A DNA stretch of 64,000 bases from Qipengyuania flava (GCF_011762005.1 NZ_JAASQU010000004.1:124001-188000); one strand, 5' to 3'. Counted from the first letter of the stretch, positions 51,860 to 62,462 are shown. Notes: a model not told the origin generated them from the letters alone. A program made the numbers and translations.

Positions 51860-53742
51860 CCCGCCAACTGCCCTGCCTGCGCCTTGCTGACTTCCGAGGC
51901 GGTATGCTTGGACAGGCCGTGCTCGGTCTTTTCCCAGTAGAACGGTTTGGTGATGAGCTGCCACGCGCCCTTCCATGCAGCGACCGACATCAGCACCCAG
52001 TACCAGAACACCGTCAGACTATAGGGTGCCAGCGACAGCCAGTTTCGGCGGAACGGCGCCAGCATCATGATGAACATGAACAGTCCGTTCCCCGCCAGCA
52101 GGTTGAACAGCGACAGGTACAGCAGAACTGGCGGGAACAGCGGATCGAACACCCCGGATTCGGTCAGCAGCCAGAAGATGAAGATCAGCCAGAACAGCGG
52201 GTTCAGCAGTCCCGACAGCATGGTGCCACCGATGAAGAAGATGAACCCAAGCACGCCGAGCGGGCCGATGGTTTTCATCAGGTGGATCGGGCGGCGCGTA
52301 TGCACGAGGAAGGTCTGCATGTAGCCCTTGATCCAGCGCGAGCGCTGCCGGATCCAGTTGCTCTGCGACACATTCGCTTCCTCATAGGTGGTCGAGGCGG
52401 CAAGCCGGACTTCGTAGCCCTTCTGCGTCAGCCGGATACCAAGATCGGCATCTTCGGTGACGTTGAAGGGGTCCCAGGCACGCAATTCGCGCAGCACGTC
52501 CATCTTGAAGTGGTTCGACGTCCCGCCCAGCGGGATCGGCACCTTGAGCTTTTCGAGCCCGGGCAACATGAGATCGAACCACAGCGAATAGTCGAGCGTG
52601 AACAGGCGCGTGAGCCAGTTCTCGTCGCGATTGAAATAGTTCAGCCGGCATTGCACGCAAGCGACATTGTCGGGCGCACGATCGAAGGTGACCACCACCT
52701 TCTTGAGCTGATCGGGTTCGGGCTTGTCCTCGGCGTCGTAGATCACGAGATACTCGCCCCGCGCAAACTGCAGCGCATAATTGCAGGCCTTGGGCTTGGT
52801 CTGCGGTTGCGAGGGCGGAACGAGGATGATTTCGAAAATGTCCTCCAGCCCCAGCGCGGTCGCGGCATCGATGGTCAGCTGATCGCCCTCCTCGAGGACG
52901 ATCTTGATGTCGAGCCGGCTGGTGGGATAATCCAGTTCGCGCAGCGCATTGGCAAGGATCGGCAGCACGTCCGGCTCGCGGAACATCGGCACCAGCACGG
53001 TGTAGATCGGCAAGTCCTCGTTGCGCAGCAGGCTGACCGCGGTGTCGAGCCGCCGTTCGCTGGCATGCTGGTTCTTCCCGCCATACCAGATCAGCACGCT
53101 CTTGAAGAGGAAATTGCCGAGATAGAAAACGGTCATCACGAGGTTGATGACGATCAGCGTGGCAATCGGCTCGACTGCCAGCCCGATCGCCGTGGCCGTT
53201 ACCAGCGCCCATGCGACCACTAACTGGACCGGCGTGAACACCGTCTGCGCGGACATCACCGGATCGTAATTGGCGAGATCGAATACCGCCGCATCGAGAT
53301 AGCGCTCGGAGAACACCTCCTGCACCGCTCGCTGGATATCCTTCTTGGGCGCGATGCGGATCTTGACCCCCTCGCCCCATTTGCGGCGGGCATAAAGGAT
53401 AAGCTCGGGTCCGGGGCGTGCAGTGACAATGGTGGTGGCGCCGTTCTCTGCGCGCCATGGAACGGCCAGTTCGCGCATGTAAGTCGCGACATCGGCTTCC
53501 TCGAGCAGATCGCGGTCCAGCGGATCGCGTTGCAGATCGACCAGTTCGACGCTGAACCGCTCGGCCAATGCGGTGTAGTATTCATCCTCCGCGATCCAGT
53601 TCTTCGTCAGCATGACGTCGGCGAGGTTGGCGCCCCAGCGCACCGCCAGTTCGCTCGCCTCGTTCAATTGCTGCGGCGTGACGAGGCCACGCTCGGCGAG
53701 GAAATCGCCGGTCCAGCTATCGATCGAAAGGAACCGCCCCAC
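51856..53742 (-). CDS. Processive family-2 glycosyltransferase with N-terminal MshEN-like domain
   Basis: 628 residues. Residues about 10-150 look like a GspE/MshE N-terminal domain ([19 protein letters not shown], then [20 protein letters not shown]), a known c-di-GMP-binding fold. Two membrane helices follow (170-215), then the GT2 domain: [12 protein letters not shown] (336), [10 protein letters not shown] (429) and QRSRW (466-470), the D,D,D,QxxRW set of processive synthases such as BcsA. C-terminal helices (about 490-600) would form the export channel; there is no PilZ domain. It resembles NfrB but with the regulatory domain at the other end. It is likely the synthase of the locus. The sugar is unknown. 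Confidence 0.85.
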   Translation of the reverse strand: MGRFLSIDSWTGDFLAERGLVTPQQLNEASELAVRWGANLADVMLTKNWIAEDEYYTALAERFSVELVDLQRDPLDRDLLEEADVATYMRELAVPWRAENGATTIVTARPGPELILYARRKWGEGVKIRIAPKKDIQRAVQEVFSERYLDAAVFDLANYDPVMSAQTVFTPVQLVVAWALVTATAIGLAVEPIATLIVINLVMTVFYLGNFLFKSVLIWYGGKNQHASERRLDTAVSLLRNEDLPIYTVLVPMFREPDVLPILANALRELDYPTSRLDIKIVLEEGDQLTIDAATALGLEDIFEIILVPPSQPQTKPKACNYALQFARGEYLVIYDAEDKPEPDQLKKVVVTFDRAPDNVACVQCRLNYFNRDENWLTRLFTLDYSLWFDLMLPGLEKLKVPIPLGGTSNHFKMDVLRELRAWDPFNVTEDADLGIRLTQKGYEVRLAASTTYEEANVSQSNWIRQRSRWIKGYMQTFLVHTRRPIHLMKTIGPLGVLGFIFFIGGTMLSGLLNPLFWLIFIFWLLTESGVFDPLFPPVLLYLSLFNLLAGNGLFMFIMMLAPFRRNWLSLAPYSLTVFWYWVLMSVAAWKGAWQLITKPFYWEKTEHGLSKHTASEVSKAQAGQLAG

Positions 53743-53744
53743 GG

Positions 53745-55658
53745 TCAGTCCTTGGATTTGTTCGAAGCGATCACGCGGCGCAACAGGTATACGAAGCCGA
53801 GCGTCACGAGAAGCCAGCCCAGACCGATCAGCCAGAGCCTGTAACGCTGGAGAAACTTCGAAATCGTGTTCTCTTCGGGGTAGCGGATATCGATCAATCG
53901 CTCGCGCTCGTCATGAAACGCGAAGTCGACCTGGTCCCCGGCAAGAAAGGCGACATTGCCATAGCCCAGCGCCGGCGGGCTCGCGCTCGATCCGAGCGTG
54001 GCAAAGTCGCTCCCGGGACGGATCCACAGCACCGAGCGACCATTCTGTTCGAGCAACTGGACGGTGGTCAGCGCATCGATCGCGTCGCGATCGAGGATCG
54101 TTTCACCGTTCTCGCCGCTGATTTCGATCGCTCCCTGGGTGAATTGGACCTTGGGTTCGCTGCCCGCCGGCGCATCGGCGCCTACGTAGACCACTGCGCC
54201 ATTGGCGGGCATGCCATCGAAGGACACGCCCACAGGCCCTTCGCCGCTGGCCAGCGGGTTCAGCAATGCCGCCACCGGGGCAAGGCTGGCGGCGTCGGGC
54301 ATCACCACGGTGAAACCGCCATTGAGGACGCTCGGAAGATCGGAAAAATCCTGCGGAGACCCTGCCTCACCCAGTTCGATGCGGCTCGAAGGCAGCAATT
54401 GCGCGGGATAGCCCTGCGGGACATATTTGCAGTCGCCACCCGCGGCCTGCCTCATCACGCTGACTTCGAGATTGTTGAGCGTATTGGCGAGACCTTCGGG
54501 CAGGTCGACCACGATCTGGGTGCGCCCATCCTCTTCGGCTTCGGCACTGGCAAGCAGTACGCCGTTGAACAGGACCGCGATGACGGGGCGCGCTTCGCCA
54601 CCATCTTCTGCCACCGCAACATCGAGTGTCAGGCCGGTGATGCGCTTCCCTGCGGGGATTGCAGTCGCCGGGATGGCGACGTTCCACTGCCCGCGATCCG
54701 CAATGCTCTGGGCCGAGCTATCCGCGCCGAGATCCGCAATGGTCAGCGTCACGCGTTCGCCATCGGCCGAACCACGGCGCGCCGTCGCGAGACTGGACGA
54801 TGCAGCTATGCTGTTCCAGCGACTGCGGAACAGGCGCGCGCTGGCGACCGGGTCCTCGCCGCCGATCCGGATCGACGGTGCCCCGCCCTCGTTTTCCACG
54901 GACAAGGCGGGCGCCGACGCATCCGCGAAACCGATCCGGCCAATCCGCCAGCCGTCCTGCGTCGCCGCATCGTCGGCGCGGGCCCCGCCCAGACGCGAAT
55001 CGGAACCGCCAAGCATCAGCGTCAGCGCAGCTGCCAACTGTGCCTCGCTCGCTTGCGAGGGCAGCGATAGATCAAGCGCTGCGGGCATGACCGAAGCGAC
55101 GGTGGAAACGCGGCCGAGACTTGGCCCTTGCAATCGCGCGCGCAGTCCACCTTCGCCAGCGAATGCGAGATAGGCTCCCGACAGGCGCTGATCGACGCAG
55201 CGGTCCTCGGTGATTGCTCCCGAATACACGATACGGGTTGCCAGAAATCCGTCCTGCGCCAGCGCGGGATCGACCGGAATGTCGATTACGCCTTCCGATA
55301 GGCCCTCGGGCAAGGCGGCAGTGTATTGCGTCCGGCCGCCAATCTCTATCGCGATCGAACGCCGGCTCCCGAACGACGAATCCGCACGATAGGGCAGCGT
55401 GAGGCGCAGGTCGTCGACGCCCACTCCGGCAGGTACGGGGAAGTACAATGTACGGCCGCCCGAGAGACCTTCGATTTCGAAGCCGTTGTCGAAGCCGAGT
55501 TCATCGAGCGTGATGACCCGCGTGACAGGAGCGAACGAGACCGCAGCCGCATCGGCCTCAGCCGGCGCGGGAACGCTCGGTACGGGGGCTTGCGCGGCCC
55601 CGGAAGAGGCCAGAATGGCGCCTGCCGCGATGGCGGATAAGAATTTCTGCTTCTTCAT
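53745..55658 (-). CDS. BcsB-like cellulose-synthase regulatory subunit
   Basis: 637 residues. Signal peptide 1-23, a large periplasmic beta-rich part with FPVPAGVGVDDLRLTLPY and KYVPQGYPAQLLPSSRIEL, as in BcsB carbohydrate-binding and flavodoxin-like domains, and a C-terminal membrane helix (RLWLIGLGWLLVTLGFVYLL). BcsB guides the emerging glucan across the periplasm and activates BcsA. It is the first gene of the minus-strand operon, 2 bases upstream of the GT2 gene, and divergent from the hybrid kinase. Confidence 0.82.
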   Translation of the reverse strand: MKKQKFLSAIAAGAILASSGAAQAPVPSVPAPAEADAAAVSFAPVTRVITLDELGFDNGFEIEGLSGGRTLYFPVPAGVGVDDLRLTLPYRADSSFGSRRSIAIEIGGRTQYTAALPEGLSEGVIDIPVDPALAQDGFLATRIVYSGAITEDRCVDQRLSGAYLAFAGEGGLRARLQGPSLGRVSTVASVMPAALDLSLPSQASEAQLAAALTLMLGGSDSRLGGARADDAATQDGWRIGRIGFADASAPALSVENEGGAPSIRIGGEDPVASARLFRSRWNSIAASSSLATARRGSADGERVTLTIADLGADSSAQSIADRGQWNVAIPATAIPAGKRITGLTLDVAVAEDGGEARPVIAVLFNGVLLASAEAEEDGRTQIVVDLPEGLANTLNNLEVSVMRQAAGGDCKYVPQGYPAQLLPSSRIELGEAGSPQDFSDLPSVLNGGFTVVMPDAASLAPVAALLNPLASGEGPVGVSFDGMPANGAVVYVGADAPAGSEPKVQFTQGAIEISGENGETILDRDAIDALTTVQLLEQNGRSVLWIRPGSDFATLGSSASPPALGYGNVAFLAGDQVDFAFHDERERLIDIRYPEENTISKFLQRYRLWLIGLGWLLVTLGFVYLLRRVIASNKSKD

Positions 55659-55875
55659 ATCGGTCCCTGTACGCATGCATTCATTCCGCCAGCGCATTCC
55701 TTATCGAAGAAAAAGAAGCGGTTGAAAGGAATTGAAAACCCCAGCATTCTCGCCGAAATGCCACATTCAACTTCTTTATGGAACCGAGAACCGGGGTTAC
55801 CCGGGATTGTACCTGCGGTGTCTTTCTTGCATATCGGACAGACAGTTGTGCCAAGCCGATGAATTGAGCCCCTTG

Positions 55876-58281
55876 ATGATGAGTATTGATGTCCTGTCGG
55901 TTGTGCTCGGTTTCGTCGCCGGCTTGGCGGTGCTCGGAGCCCTCGTGGCGTACCGTTCACGCAGCCAACCAGGCCATGGGACGTCGTCCGAGACACTCGG
56001 AACGCCCACGGTCGGCAGCACGGACGACGTTGCAAATGGTGCGTACTTTGCTGAATTGGCGCGCACCGTGCCGGACATGGTGGTGGTCATCGGACCCGAT
56101 CGCGTGCGCCGCTACATCAGCCCAGCCTGCGAGTGGTTGCTCGGCTATCCACCCGAAGAAATGATCGGGCAATCGCCCATCAACGGGATCCACCCCGACG
56201 ACCGCGCCACTACGATGGAAGCCAGCGAGCGGCTGTTCAAGGGCGAGGTCTCGGTCGCGCTCACGACCTATCGCCATCGCCATGCGGATGGCCACTACGT
56301 CTGGCTCGAAGCCCATTTTGCCACGCGCTGGAACGAGGATGGTGAGCTTCGCGACTATGTCGGCGTGGTGCGCGACATTGGCGGGCGGCGACGCGAAAAG
56401 CTGCTCGATACCGAACGCAATGCGCGCATTCGCGAAAACAACCGCCTGCTGCAGATGGCGGAGCAAGTCGCCAATGTCGGGCACTGGCGCGTCGATGTTC
56501 AGGAGGACACGCTGATCTGGTCGGATCAGGTCTATCGTATTCACGGGGTCGACAGCGATTTCACACCTACCGTCGCCGACGGCCTCGAGTTCTATTACGA
56601 AGAGGACCGCGAGCGGGTCAGCGAAATGGTCGGCAAAGCCTTCGAGGAAGGCGAGGATTTCAGCTTCCAGGCACGCATCGTCCGCCCCGATGGCGAATTG
56701 CGCCACGTCGCCAGCGTGGGCCATGCCGAGACCTCGCCGACCGGCGAAGTGATCACGGTTTTCGGTGTCTTCAAGGACATCACCGAAACCGTGGTGGCGC
56801 AGGAGCAACTGCGCCAGTCGCGCGACGAGGCCGAACGCGCCTCGCAAGCCAAGGCCCATTTCCTCGCCAATATGAGCCATGAAATCCGCACGCCGATGAA
56901 CGGGGTGATCGGTTTCGCCGACCTGCTGCTCGAGAGCGAGCTGGCCGACGAACATCACGAATATGCCCGGATGATCTCGGATTCGGGCAAGGCGATGCTG
57001 CGGCTGCTCAACGAGCTGCTCGATTTGTCGAAGATCGAGGCCGGCCGTATGCAGCTGTCGCGCGAAGCGGTCGACTACGGCCATCTGGTCCGCAGCAGCG
57101 TCCGTCTGTTCGAACCCAACGCCAAGGCCAAGGGTATCGCGCTCGACATGGAAATCGCGGACGACCTGCCCGAGGGCGTGGGCGACAAATTGCGCGTGCG
57201 CCAGATCATCCTCAATCTCATCGGCAATGCGATCAAGTTCACCGAAGAAGGTTCGGTGCGGATCCGGGCGCGCGAAGAGAACGGCAAAATCGTGATCCGC
57301 GTGATCGATACCGGACCCGGCATCGCGCCTGACAAGCTGAACTACATTTTCGAAGAGTTCACGCAGCTTGAAACCAACGCCCCTCCGGGAACGGTGGGAT
57401 CGGGTACGGGCCTCGGCCTCGCGATCGCGCGCCAGCTTGCCGAACTGATGGACGGCGAACTCTCGGCCAGTAGCGAGATCGGCAAGGGCTCGGTGTTCAC
57501 GCTTACCCTTCCGCTCGTGCGGTGCGGCGCGCAGGCCCCCGCCAAGGCATTGCCGAGTGATGCCGCCTCCTTCCGCACCAGCCTGGTCGGTCGGCATGTG
57601 CTGCTCGCCGAGGATGCCGACATCAATCGCAAGCTGGCAGTGGCCATGCTTTCGCGGCTTGGAATGACTGCCGACATCGCCGAGGACGGTCGGCAGGCGG
57701 TCGAGCAGGTTCGTGCAGCGCGTGCGCGCGGCGAGATGTTCGACGCTATCCTGATGGACATGCAGATGCCGGAAATGGACGGGCTCGAAGCCACGCGCAC
57801 GCTAAGGGCCGACGGCTTCACCGCGAACGAGCTGCCGATCATCGCAATCACCGCCAACGCCTATGCCGACGATATCGAGCAATGCCTCGAGGCGGGTATG
57901 CAGGACCATCTGGCGAAACCAATCGCGATCGAGCGTCTGGGTCCCTGCCTCGAACGCTGGCTGGTTAAGAAGGCGCCCGCCGCGCCCGTTGCATCGCGCA
58001 CGGTGCCCAGCGAGGAGGATGAAGCGCGGCAGATGTACGAGCAGCGCAAGGCTCGACTGCGCGACCAGCTCGCGGAGATCGACACCAGCCAGGTTCCCGG
58101 CACCGAACAAAGCGGGCATCTGCGCGATCAGCTCCACGTCATGGCCGGGATCGCCGCGCATTTCGGCGATGCCGAACTCGGCGACCTCGCCCGCAAGACC
58201 GAACGCGAGCTGAAGCTGAATACCGATGACGGCGCATTGGCCGCGGCCATCGACGAGCTGCAAACCTGGTTCGAGCGCTAG
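55876..58281 (+). CDS. Hybrid histidine kinase with PAS domains, receiver and Hpt-like tail
   Basis: 801 residues. One membrane helix (4-24), two PAS domains (about 50-170 and 195-305), HisKA with H335 (NMSHEIRTPMNG), HATPase with the N-box (LNLIGNAIKFTEEG) and GTGLGLAI, a receiver with D628 (ILMDMQMPE), and a C-terminal helical part with H753 in QLHVMAGIAAHFGD, which looks like an Hpt domain. It is an ArcB-like phosphorelay kinase. Divergent from the BcsB gene; likely partner of the response regulator at 49434. The start is ATG 55876 or the next codon. Confidence 0.9.
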   Translation: MMSIDVLSVVLGFVAGLAVLGALVAYRSRSQPGHGTSSETLGTPTVGSTDDVANGAYFAELARTVPDMVVVIGPDRVRRYISPACEWLLGYPPEEMIGQSPINGIHPDDRATTMEASERLFKGEVSVALTTYRHRHADGHYVWLEAHFATRWNEDGELRDYVGVVRDIGGRRREKLLDTERNARIRENNRLLQMAEQVANVGHWRVDVQEDTLIWSDQVYRIHGVDSDFTPTVADGLEFYYEEDRERVSEMVGKAFEEGEDFSFQARIVRPDGELRHVASVGHAETSPTGEVITVFGVFKDITETVVAQEQLRQSRDEAERASQAKAHFLANMSHEIRTPMNGVIGFADLLLESELADEHHEYARMISDSGKAMLRLLNELLDLSKIEAGRMQLSREAVDYGHLVRSSVRLFEPNAKAKGIALDMEIADDLPEGVGDKLRVRQIILNLIGNAIKFTEEGSVRIRAREENGKIVIRVIDTGPGIAPDKLNYIFEEFTQLETNAPPGTVGSGTGLGLAIARQLAELMDGELSASSEIGKGSVFTLTLPLVRCGAQAPAKALPSDAASFRTSLVGRHVLLAEDADINRKLAVAMLSRLGMTADIAEDGRQAVEQVRAARARGEMFDAILMDMQMPEMDGLEATRTLRADGFTANELPIIAITANAYADDIEQCLEAGMQDHLAKPIAIERLGPCLERWLVKKAPAAPVASRTVPSEEDEARQMYEQRKARLRDQLAEIDTSQVPGTEQSGHLRDQLHVMAGIAAHFGDAELGDLARKTERELKLNTDDGALAAAIDELQTWFER

Positions 58282-58348
58282 GCGGAAACCTTCCGCATCA
58301 GGAAGACGCCATTCCACTCCGAGTCGATCCACCGGAGAATTGACGGAT

Positions 58349-58425
58349 TGGCGCGCCCGGCAGGACTCGAACCTGCAACTCCAAGCTTAGAAGGCTCGTG
58401 CTCTATCCAGTTGAACTACGGGCGC
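58349..58425 (-). tRNA. tRNA-Arg (anticodon UCU)
   Basis: 77 bases with an encoded CCA. The acceptor GCGCCCG pairs with CGGGCGC, the anticodon stem CGAGC/GCTTG encloses loop CTTCTAA (anticodon at 58389-58391), and GGTTCGAGTCC is the T-loop. It reads AGA/AGG codons. It lies between the hybrid kinase and the queuosine-precursor transporter. Confidence 0.97.
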
Positions 58426-58486
58426 GCTGTGGGGGTGCCATAACGCGGGTTTCGCGCGGGGCCAATCGCCACTAACCCTGTTTGCG

Positions 58487-59218
58487 ATGGAAAACACCGC
58501 CCAGCCCGCCCGCACCGCGCCGCAGCGCTTCCGCTATTACGATCTCGTAATGGCGGCCTTCGTCACCATCCTGCTGCTGTCCAACCTGATCGGCGCGTCC
58601 AAGCCGAGCTACGTGACACTGCCGCTGATCGGCCAATGGTCGTTCGGCGCGGGTGTGCTGTTCTTCCCCGTCAGCTACATCATCGGCGACATATTGACCG
58701 AGGTCTATGGCTATGCCCGCGCGCGCCGCGTGATCTGGACCGGTTTCGCCGCACTCCTGTTCATGGCTTTCATGGCCTGGGTCGTGGTCCAGTTGCCCCC
58801 CGCGGCTGGTTGGCCGGGCCAGGATGCCTACGAGTTCGTCTTCGGCAACAGCTGGCGTATCGTCCTGGCTTCCATGGTGGCCTTCTGGGCGGGTGAATTT
58901 GCCAACAGCTACGTGCTCGCCAAGATGAAGATCTGGACCGCGGGCCGCCATCTGTGGATGCGTACGATCGGATCGACCGTCGTCGGCCAGGGGCTCGACA
59001 GTCTGATCTTCTACCCGCTCGCCTTCTGGGGGCTGGCAGGCTGGCCGGTCGAGTTGCTGTGGCAGGTGGTGCTCTCGCAATGGGCGATCAAGACCGCGTG
59101 GGAGGCCCTGCTGACGCCTGTAACCTATGCCGCGGTGGGGGCTCTCAAACGCGCAGAGCAAGTCGACCTCTACGATACCGAAACCGATTTCTCGCCCTTC
59201 GCGCGCACGCGTGGCTGA
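58487..59218 (+). CDS. Queuosine precursor transporter (YhhQ/VUT family)
   Basis: 243 residues with six membrane helices. SNLIGASKPSYVTLPLIG, FPVSYIIGDILTEVYGYARARRVIW and GSTVVGQGLDSLIFYPLAFWG are the VUT family signatures. It imports 7-cyano- or 7-aminomethyl-7-deazaguanine for queuosine in tRNA. The start ATG 58487 follows the tRNA-Arg by about 60 bases. Confidence 0.93.
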   Translation: MENTAQPARTAPQRFRYYDLVMAAFVTILLLSNLIGASKPSYVTLPLIGQWSFGAGVLFFPVSYIIGDILTEVYGYARARRVIWTGFAALLFMAFMAWVVVQLPPAAGWPGQDAYEFVFGNSWRIVLASMVAFWAGEFANSYVLAKMKIWTAGRHLWMRTIGSTVVGQGLDSLIFYPLAFWGLAGWPVELLWQVVLSQWAIKTAWEALLTPVTYAAVGALKRAEQVDLYDTETDFSPFARTRG

Positions 59219-59242
59219 CGCGCACGAAGAGATGCGCATCGA

Positions 59243-59270
59243 AAAAGGGGCGACCCGCAGGCCGCCCCTT
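59243..59270 (-). terminator. Terminator after the TonB receptor
   Basis: On the minus strand AAGGGGCGGC, loop CTGCGG, GTCGCCCCTT, then TTTC. It is a 10-bp stem with one mismatch, 30 bases after the receptor stop. Confidence 0.8.
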
Positions 59271-59299
59271 CCCCCTCTCCCCTATTCGCTGGGGTATCT

Positions 59300-62260
59300 T
59301 TAGAACTTCGCTCCCACCGCGATGCCATAGCGCCGCGGGTCGAGCGTGAAGATGTTGGTGAAATTGCCCGAGCTGGCATCGGTGACGTAGAGCCCCGTTA
59401 CCGAATTGCTGTCGAAGATGTTCTGCACGAAGCCGCGCACGAACCAGCGGTCGTCCGCACCGTTGAACTGGATCGAGGCATTCGCCTGGACGAAGGGTTC
59501 GATCCGATTGACGTTGCCGTTGAACACATTGCCGAACTGTTCGCCGGTATAGGCGAGGTCGAAGCGAGGAACGAGCGACATCCCATTGTCGAATTCGGCA
59601 GTGTACTGGACACCGATCGAGGCCTTGTACTCGGGCGCCTGTGGCAGGCGGTTGCCCTTCAGGTTCACTTCGACCCCCGGGCTCAGCACACTGATCGGGC
59701 CAAGCGCTGCGAAGGCCGGGTTGGCGGTCTGCGCATCGAGCACGCTGCAGATGCTGAATGTCCCGGTCGAGGCGATTCCGCCATCGCTGGGGAAGGCGGT
59801 CGGACCCTGGAGCCCCAGTCCACCATTCACCGCGCCGACGAAGGCATTCGCGCCTGCTCCCGTCACCGCGCACAGCGAGCCGTTCGACAGATCCTTGATG
59901 ATCACCGCATCGGGATCGCCGCCGCCCGGGTCGCGCGGATTGCTGAAGAACTGGTCACCCGAAACCTTCGCATTGAGATAGCTGAGGTTCATATTGATGA
60001 GCCAGTTGTAGCTCGGGCGCAGGATCGTCTCGAGTTCGAGGCCCCAGATATTGGCGTCGATCGTGTCGTTGACCGAAGTCCGCGCCACGATGCGGCTGAG
60101 CTGCAGATCCTTGTACTTGTAGTAGAAGCCGGTGAGATTTACCTGCGCGGCACCGTTGAGGAAGGTATTCTTCGAACCGATCTCGAATGCATCGATCTGT
60201 TCCGAACCGAAGCTCTCCGAGACCGCGAAGACAGGTGACAGCGGTGGGTTGATCCCGCCCGATTTGTAGCCCCGCGAGTAGGAGAAATAGATGTTGCTGT
60301 CGGGCGAGAACTCGTAATCGAGCACGGCGCGGCCGGTGATGGCGTCGAAGCTGACCTCGCGCTCTTGCAGCAACTGGTTTCCGGGCACCCCGGCATCGGC
60401 ATCGAACCCGCCCACGAAGGGCGAGGTAAACGGATCACCATTGCCGAACGGGTTGAGGAAATTCGCCAGCGTCGTCCGTGCCGAGACACTCTTGCTGTCA
60501 TCATTGTAGCGCAGACCGCCGGTGAAGGTCAGACGATCGGTGATGTCGAAATAGACCTCACCGAAAATCCCGAAGCTCTTCAGTTTGAAGTCGGTCGTGT
60601 TGTTGCGATACATCGAGGTCGCAAGGTACGACGGCGGCAGCGGCGCCGGATTGCCAGCACCATCGGTGTTGGCGAAGGCCGCAAATGTGCCAAGGATCGC
60701 CGTGGCATAGTCCAGCCCGAAGCCGTTCACATAGTAGCTGTTCTCGCTGACATCGGTTTCGGCATAGATGCCGCCGAGCAGGAAGTTGAACGGTCCGTCG
60801 AAATCGCTGCTCAGGATGGCCTCGCCCGACCACGACGTTTGGTATTGAACCGAGCGGTCGAAAGCGAGCGGCACGTCGGCACACAGGGAATTGCCTTCGA
60901 AAGCACCCAGATTGCCATCGTCGTTATCGGACGTGCACAGCTGCCCGCCGGGGCCGTTGGGGATCAGCGCAGCCGCGATGGGGGCGAAATAGGCACTTGA
61001 ACCGGGGACGAATGCGGGCGCTGGCGGAGCCAGTCCGGTGGGCAGCCCGTTGGCTGCAAAGAACGCCAGCGTGTTGAGCCCGGTGGCGTAACCCGTCCGA
61101 TCGAGCACGCCGAGGTTGTAGTCCTGTCGCGAATCGACCGTTGTTTCCTGATAGATCCCGGTGAGCGAGAGATTCATGGCGCCGACGGCCTGGTCGAGAT
61201 GAGCCTGAAGCTGCAATTCGTCGGCGAAATATTCGGGGGTGAAAGCCGTATTCACCGTGCGAACGTCGTCGGGCTCGTCGAAATTGGCGTAGCCGTCGGG
61301 TCCGTAGACGCTCCCCAGCGCCAAAGCATCGGGGATGCCCTGGATGCGAAACAGTTCCTGCGACGTCAGAACGGTTGCCAAGGTCGAATTGGCATTGGTG
61401 CTGTCAAAGTCGCGACGATTGTTCAGACAGCCGAGCACACCGGTGGGATCGCGCTGGCACAGCTGCTTCTGTATCCGCAGGCGGTCGTCATTCTCGCGGA
61501 AGTAGAACGCCATGAGATCGAGCGTCGTCGTCGCGGTCGGCTCGAAACGAAGCGAGCCGCGCACCGCATACATGTCGCGCCCGTCGATGTCGCTGTTATC
61601 GTAGAGATTGGTCGTGTAGCCGTCCCGGTTGAGATAGAACCCGGCCGCGCGGAAGGCCAGCGTGTCCCCCAGCGGCACGTTGACCATGCCCTTGGCCTTG
61701 ATGCTGTTGTAATTGCCATATTCGAACTCGCCCGAAGCGGCAAAAGTGCCGAGTTCAGGTTTGGCGGTCACGACATTGACCACACCCGAGGTAGCGTTTC
61801 GGCCGAACAGCGTACCTTGCGGACCACGCAAAACTTCGACGCGTTCGAGGTCGAAATATTCGGTCTCGAACAGGCGGGTCCCGAACAGGGGCGAGCCATT
61901 GGTATGGATGGCAGTCGCGCTATCGCAAGTCACGCCGACGCACAGGTCGCCGATGCCGCGAATGGTGAAGCTCGCACTGGTGAAGTTCGACTTGGTAAAG
62001 GAGACGTTGGGCAGGGTCAGTTGCAGGTCGCTGGCATTCTCGATCTGCTGCGCTTCGAGCGCCGCGCTGTCGAACGCGCTGACCGCGATCGGCACTTCCT
62101 GCAGCGACTGGTTCTGACGCTGCGCGGTGACGATGATGACATTGCTGTTCAGCCGCGGATCGTCGAAATCGGCGAAATCTTCTTCCGTGTCCTGTGCCTG
62201 AGCCGGAAACGCAATTGCACTCGCGCAGATACCCGCGAGCAAGGTAGCCCTTACCCTCAT
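59300..62260 (-). CDS. TonB-dependent outer-membrane receptor
   Basis: 986 residues. Signal peptide 1-22 (ending FPAQAQ), a TonB box region and plug domain (VIIVTAQRQNQSLQEVPIAVS, then DLERVEVLRGPQGTLFGRNATSG), and a 22-strand barrel ending in DPRRYGIAVGAKF with the C-terminal Phe. ATG 62260 is preferred because GGAGAGGAGAGGG lies just upstream; an ATG 18 bases earlier sits inside that ribosome site. Sphingomonads use such receptors for carbohydrates, siderophores and aromatic polymers; the ligand here is unknown. No inner-membrane partner is adjacent. Confidence 0.92.
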   Translation of the reverse strand: MRVRATLLAGICASAIAFPAQAQDTEEDFADFDDPRLNSNVIIVTAQRQNQSLQEVPIAVSAFDSAALEAQQIENASDLQLTLPNVSFTKSNFTSASFTIRGIGDLCVGVTCDSATAIHTNGSPLFGTRLFETEYFDLERVEVLRGPQGTLFGRNATSGVVNVVTAKPELGTFAASGEFEYGNYNSIKAKGMVNVPLGDTLAFRAAGFYLNRDGYTTNLYDNSDIDGRDMYAVRGSLRFEPTATTTLDLMAFYFRENDDRLRIQKQLCQRDPTGVLGCLNNRRDFDSTNANSTLATVLTSQELFRIQGIPDALALGSVYGPDGYANFDEPDDVRTVNTAFTPEYFADELQLQAHLDQAVGAMNLSLTGIYQETTVDSRQDYNLGVLDRTGYATGLNTLAFFAANGLPTGLAPPAPAFVPGSSAYFAPIAAALIPNGPGGQLCTSDNDDGNLGAFEGNSLCADVPLAFDRSVQYQTSWSGEAILSSDFDGPFNFLLGGIYAETDVSENSYYVNGFGLDYATAILGTFAAFANTDGAGNPAPLPPSYLATSMYRNNTTDFKLKSFGIFGEVYFDITDRLTFTGGLRYNDDSKSVSARTTLANFLNPFGNGDPFTSPFVGGFDADAGVPGNQLLQEREVSFDAITGRAVLDYEFSPDSNIYFSYSRGYKSGGINPPLSPVFAVSESFGSEQIDAFEIGSKNTFLNGAAQVNLTGFYYKYKDLQLSRIVARTSVNDTIDANIWGLELETILRPSYNWLINMNLSYLNAKVSGDQFFSNPRDPGGGDPDAVIIKDLSNGSLCAVTGAGANAFVGAVNGGLGLQGPTAFPSDGGIASTGTFSICSVLDAQTANPAFAALGPISVLSPGVEVNLKGNRLPQAPEYKASIGVQYTAEFDNGMSLVPRFDLAYTGEQFGNVFNGNVNRIEPFVQANASIQFNGADDRWFVRGFVQNIFDSNSVTGLYVTDASSGNFTNIFTLDPRRYGIAVGAKF

Positions 62261-62462
62261 TAACCCTCTCCTCTCCATGTGGCCGTCTTTGCGGCCTATG
62301 GTGTATTGCTAACACACATTCGTATGCACGCAAGCGCCTGCGCATCAATGTTGCGCAAAACACGGAGGAATTTTGGCGAGTGTTGTCCGCGCACCGCAGA
62401 AGCACATCCGAGATTACGCTACGGAAAGCTGAAATTTTTTCAGGCGACGTGAATTGGCGCTG

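Noticed and set aside
58282..58296. Short hairpin GCGGAA-ACC-TTCCGC after the hybrid kinase
   Set aside because: Only a 6-bp stem with no T-run; could be chance in GC-rich DNA.
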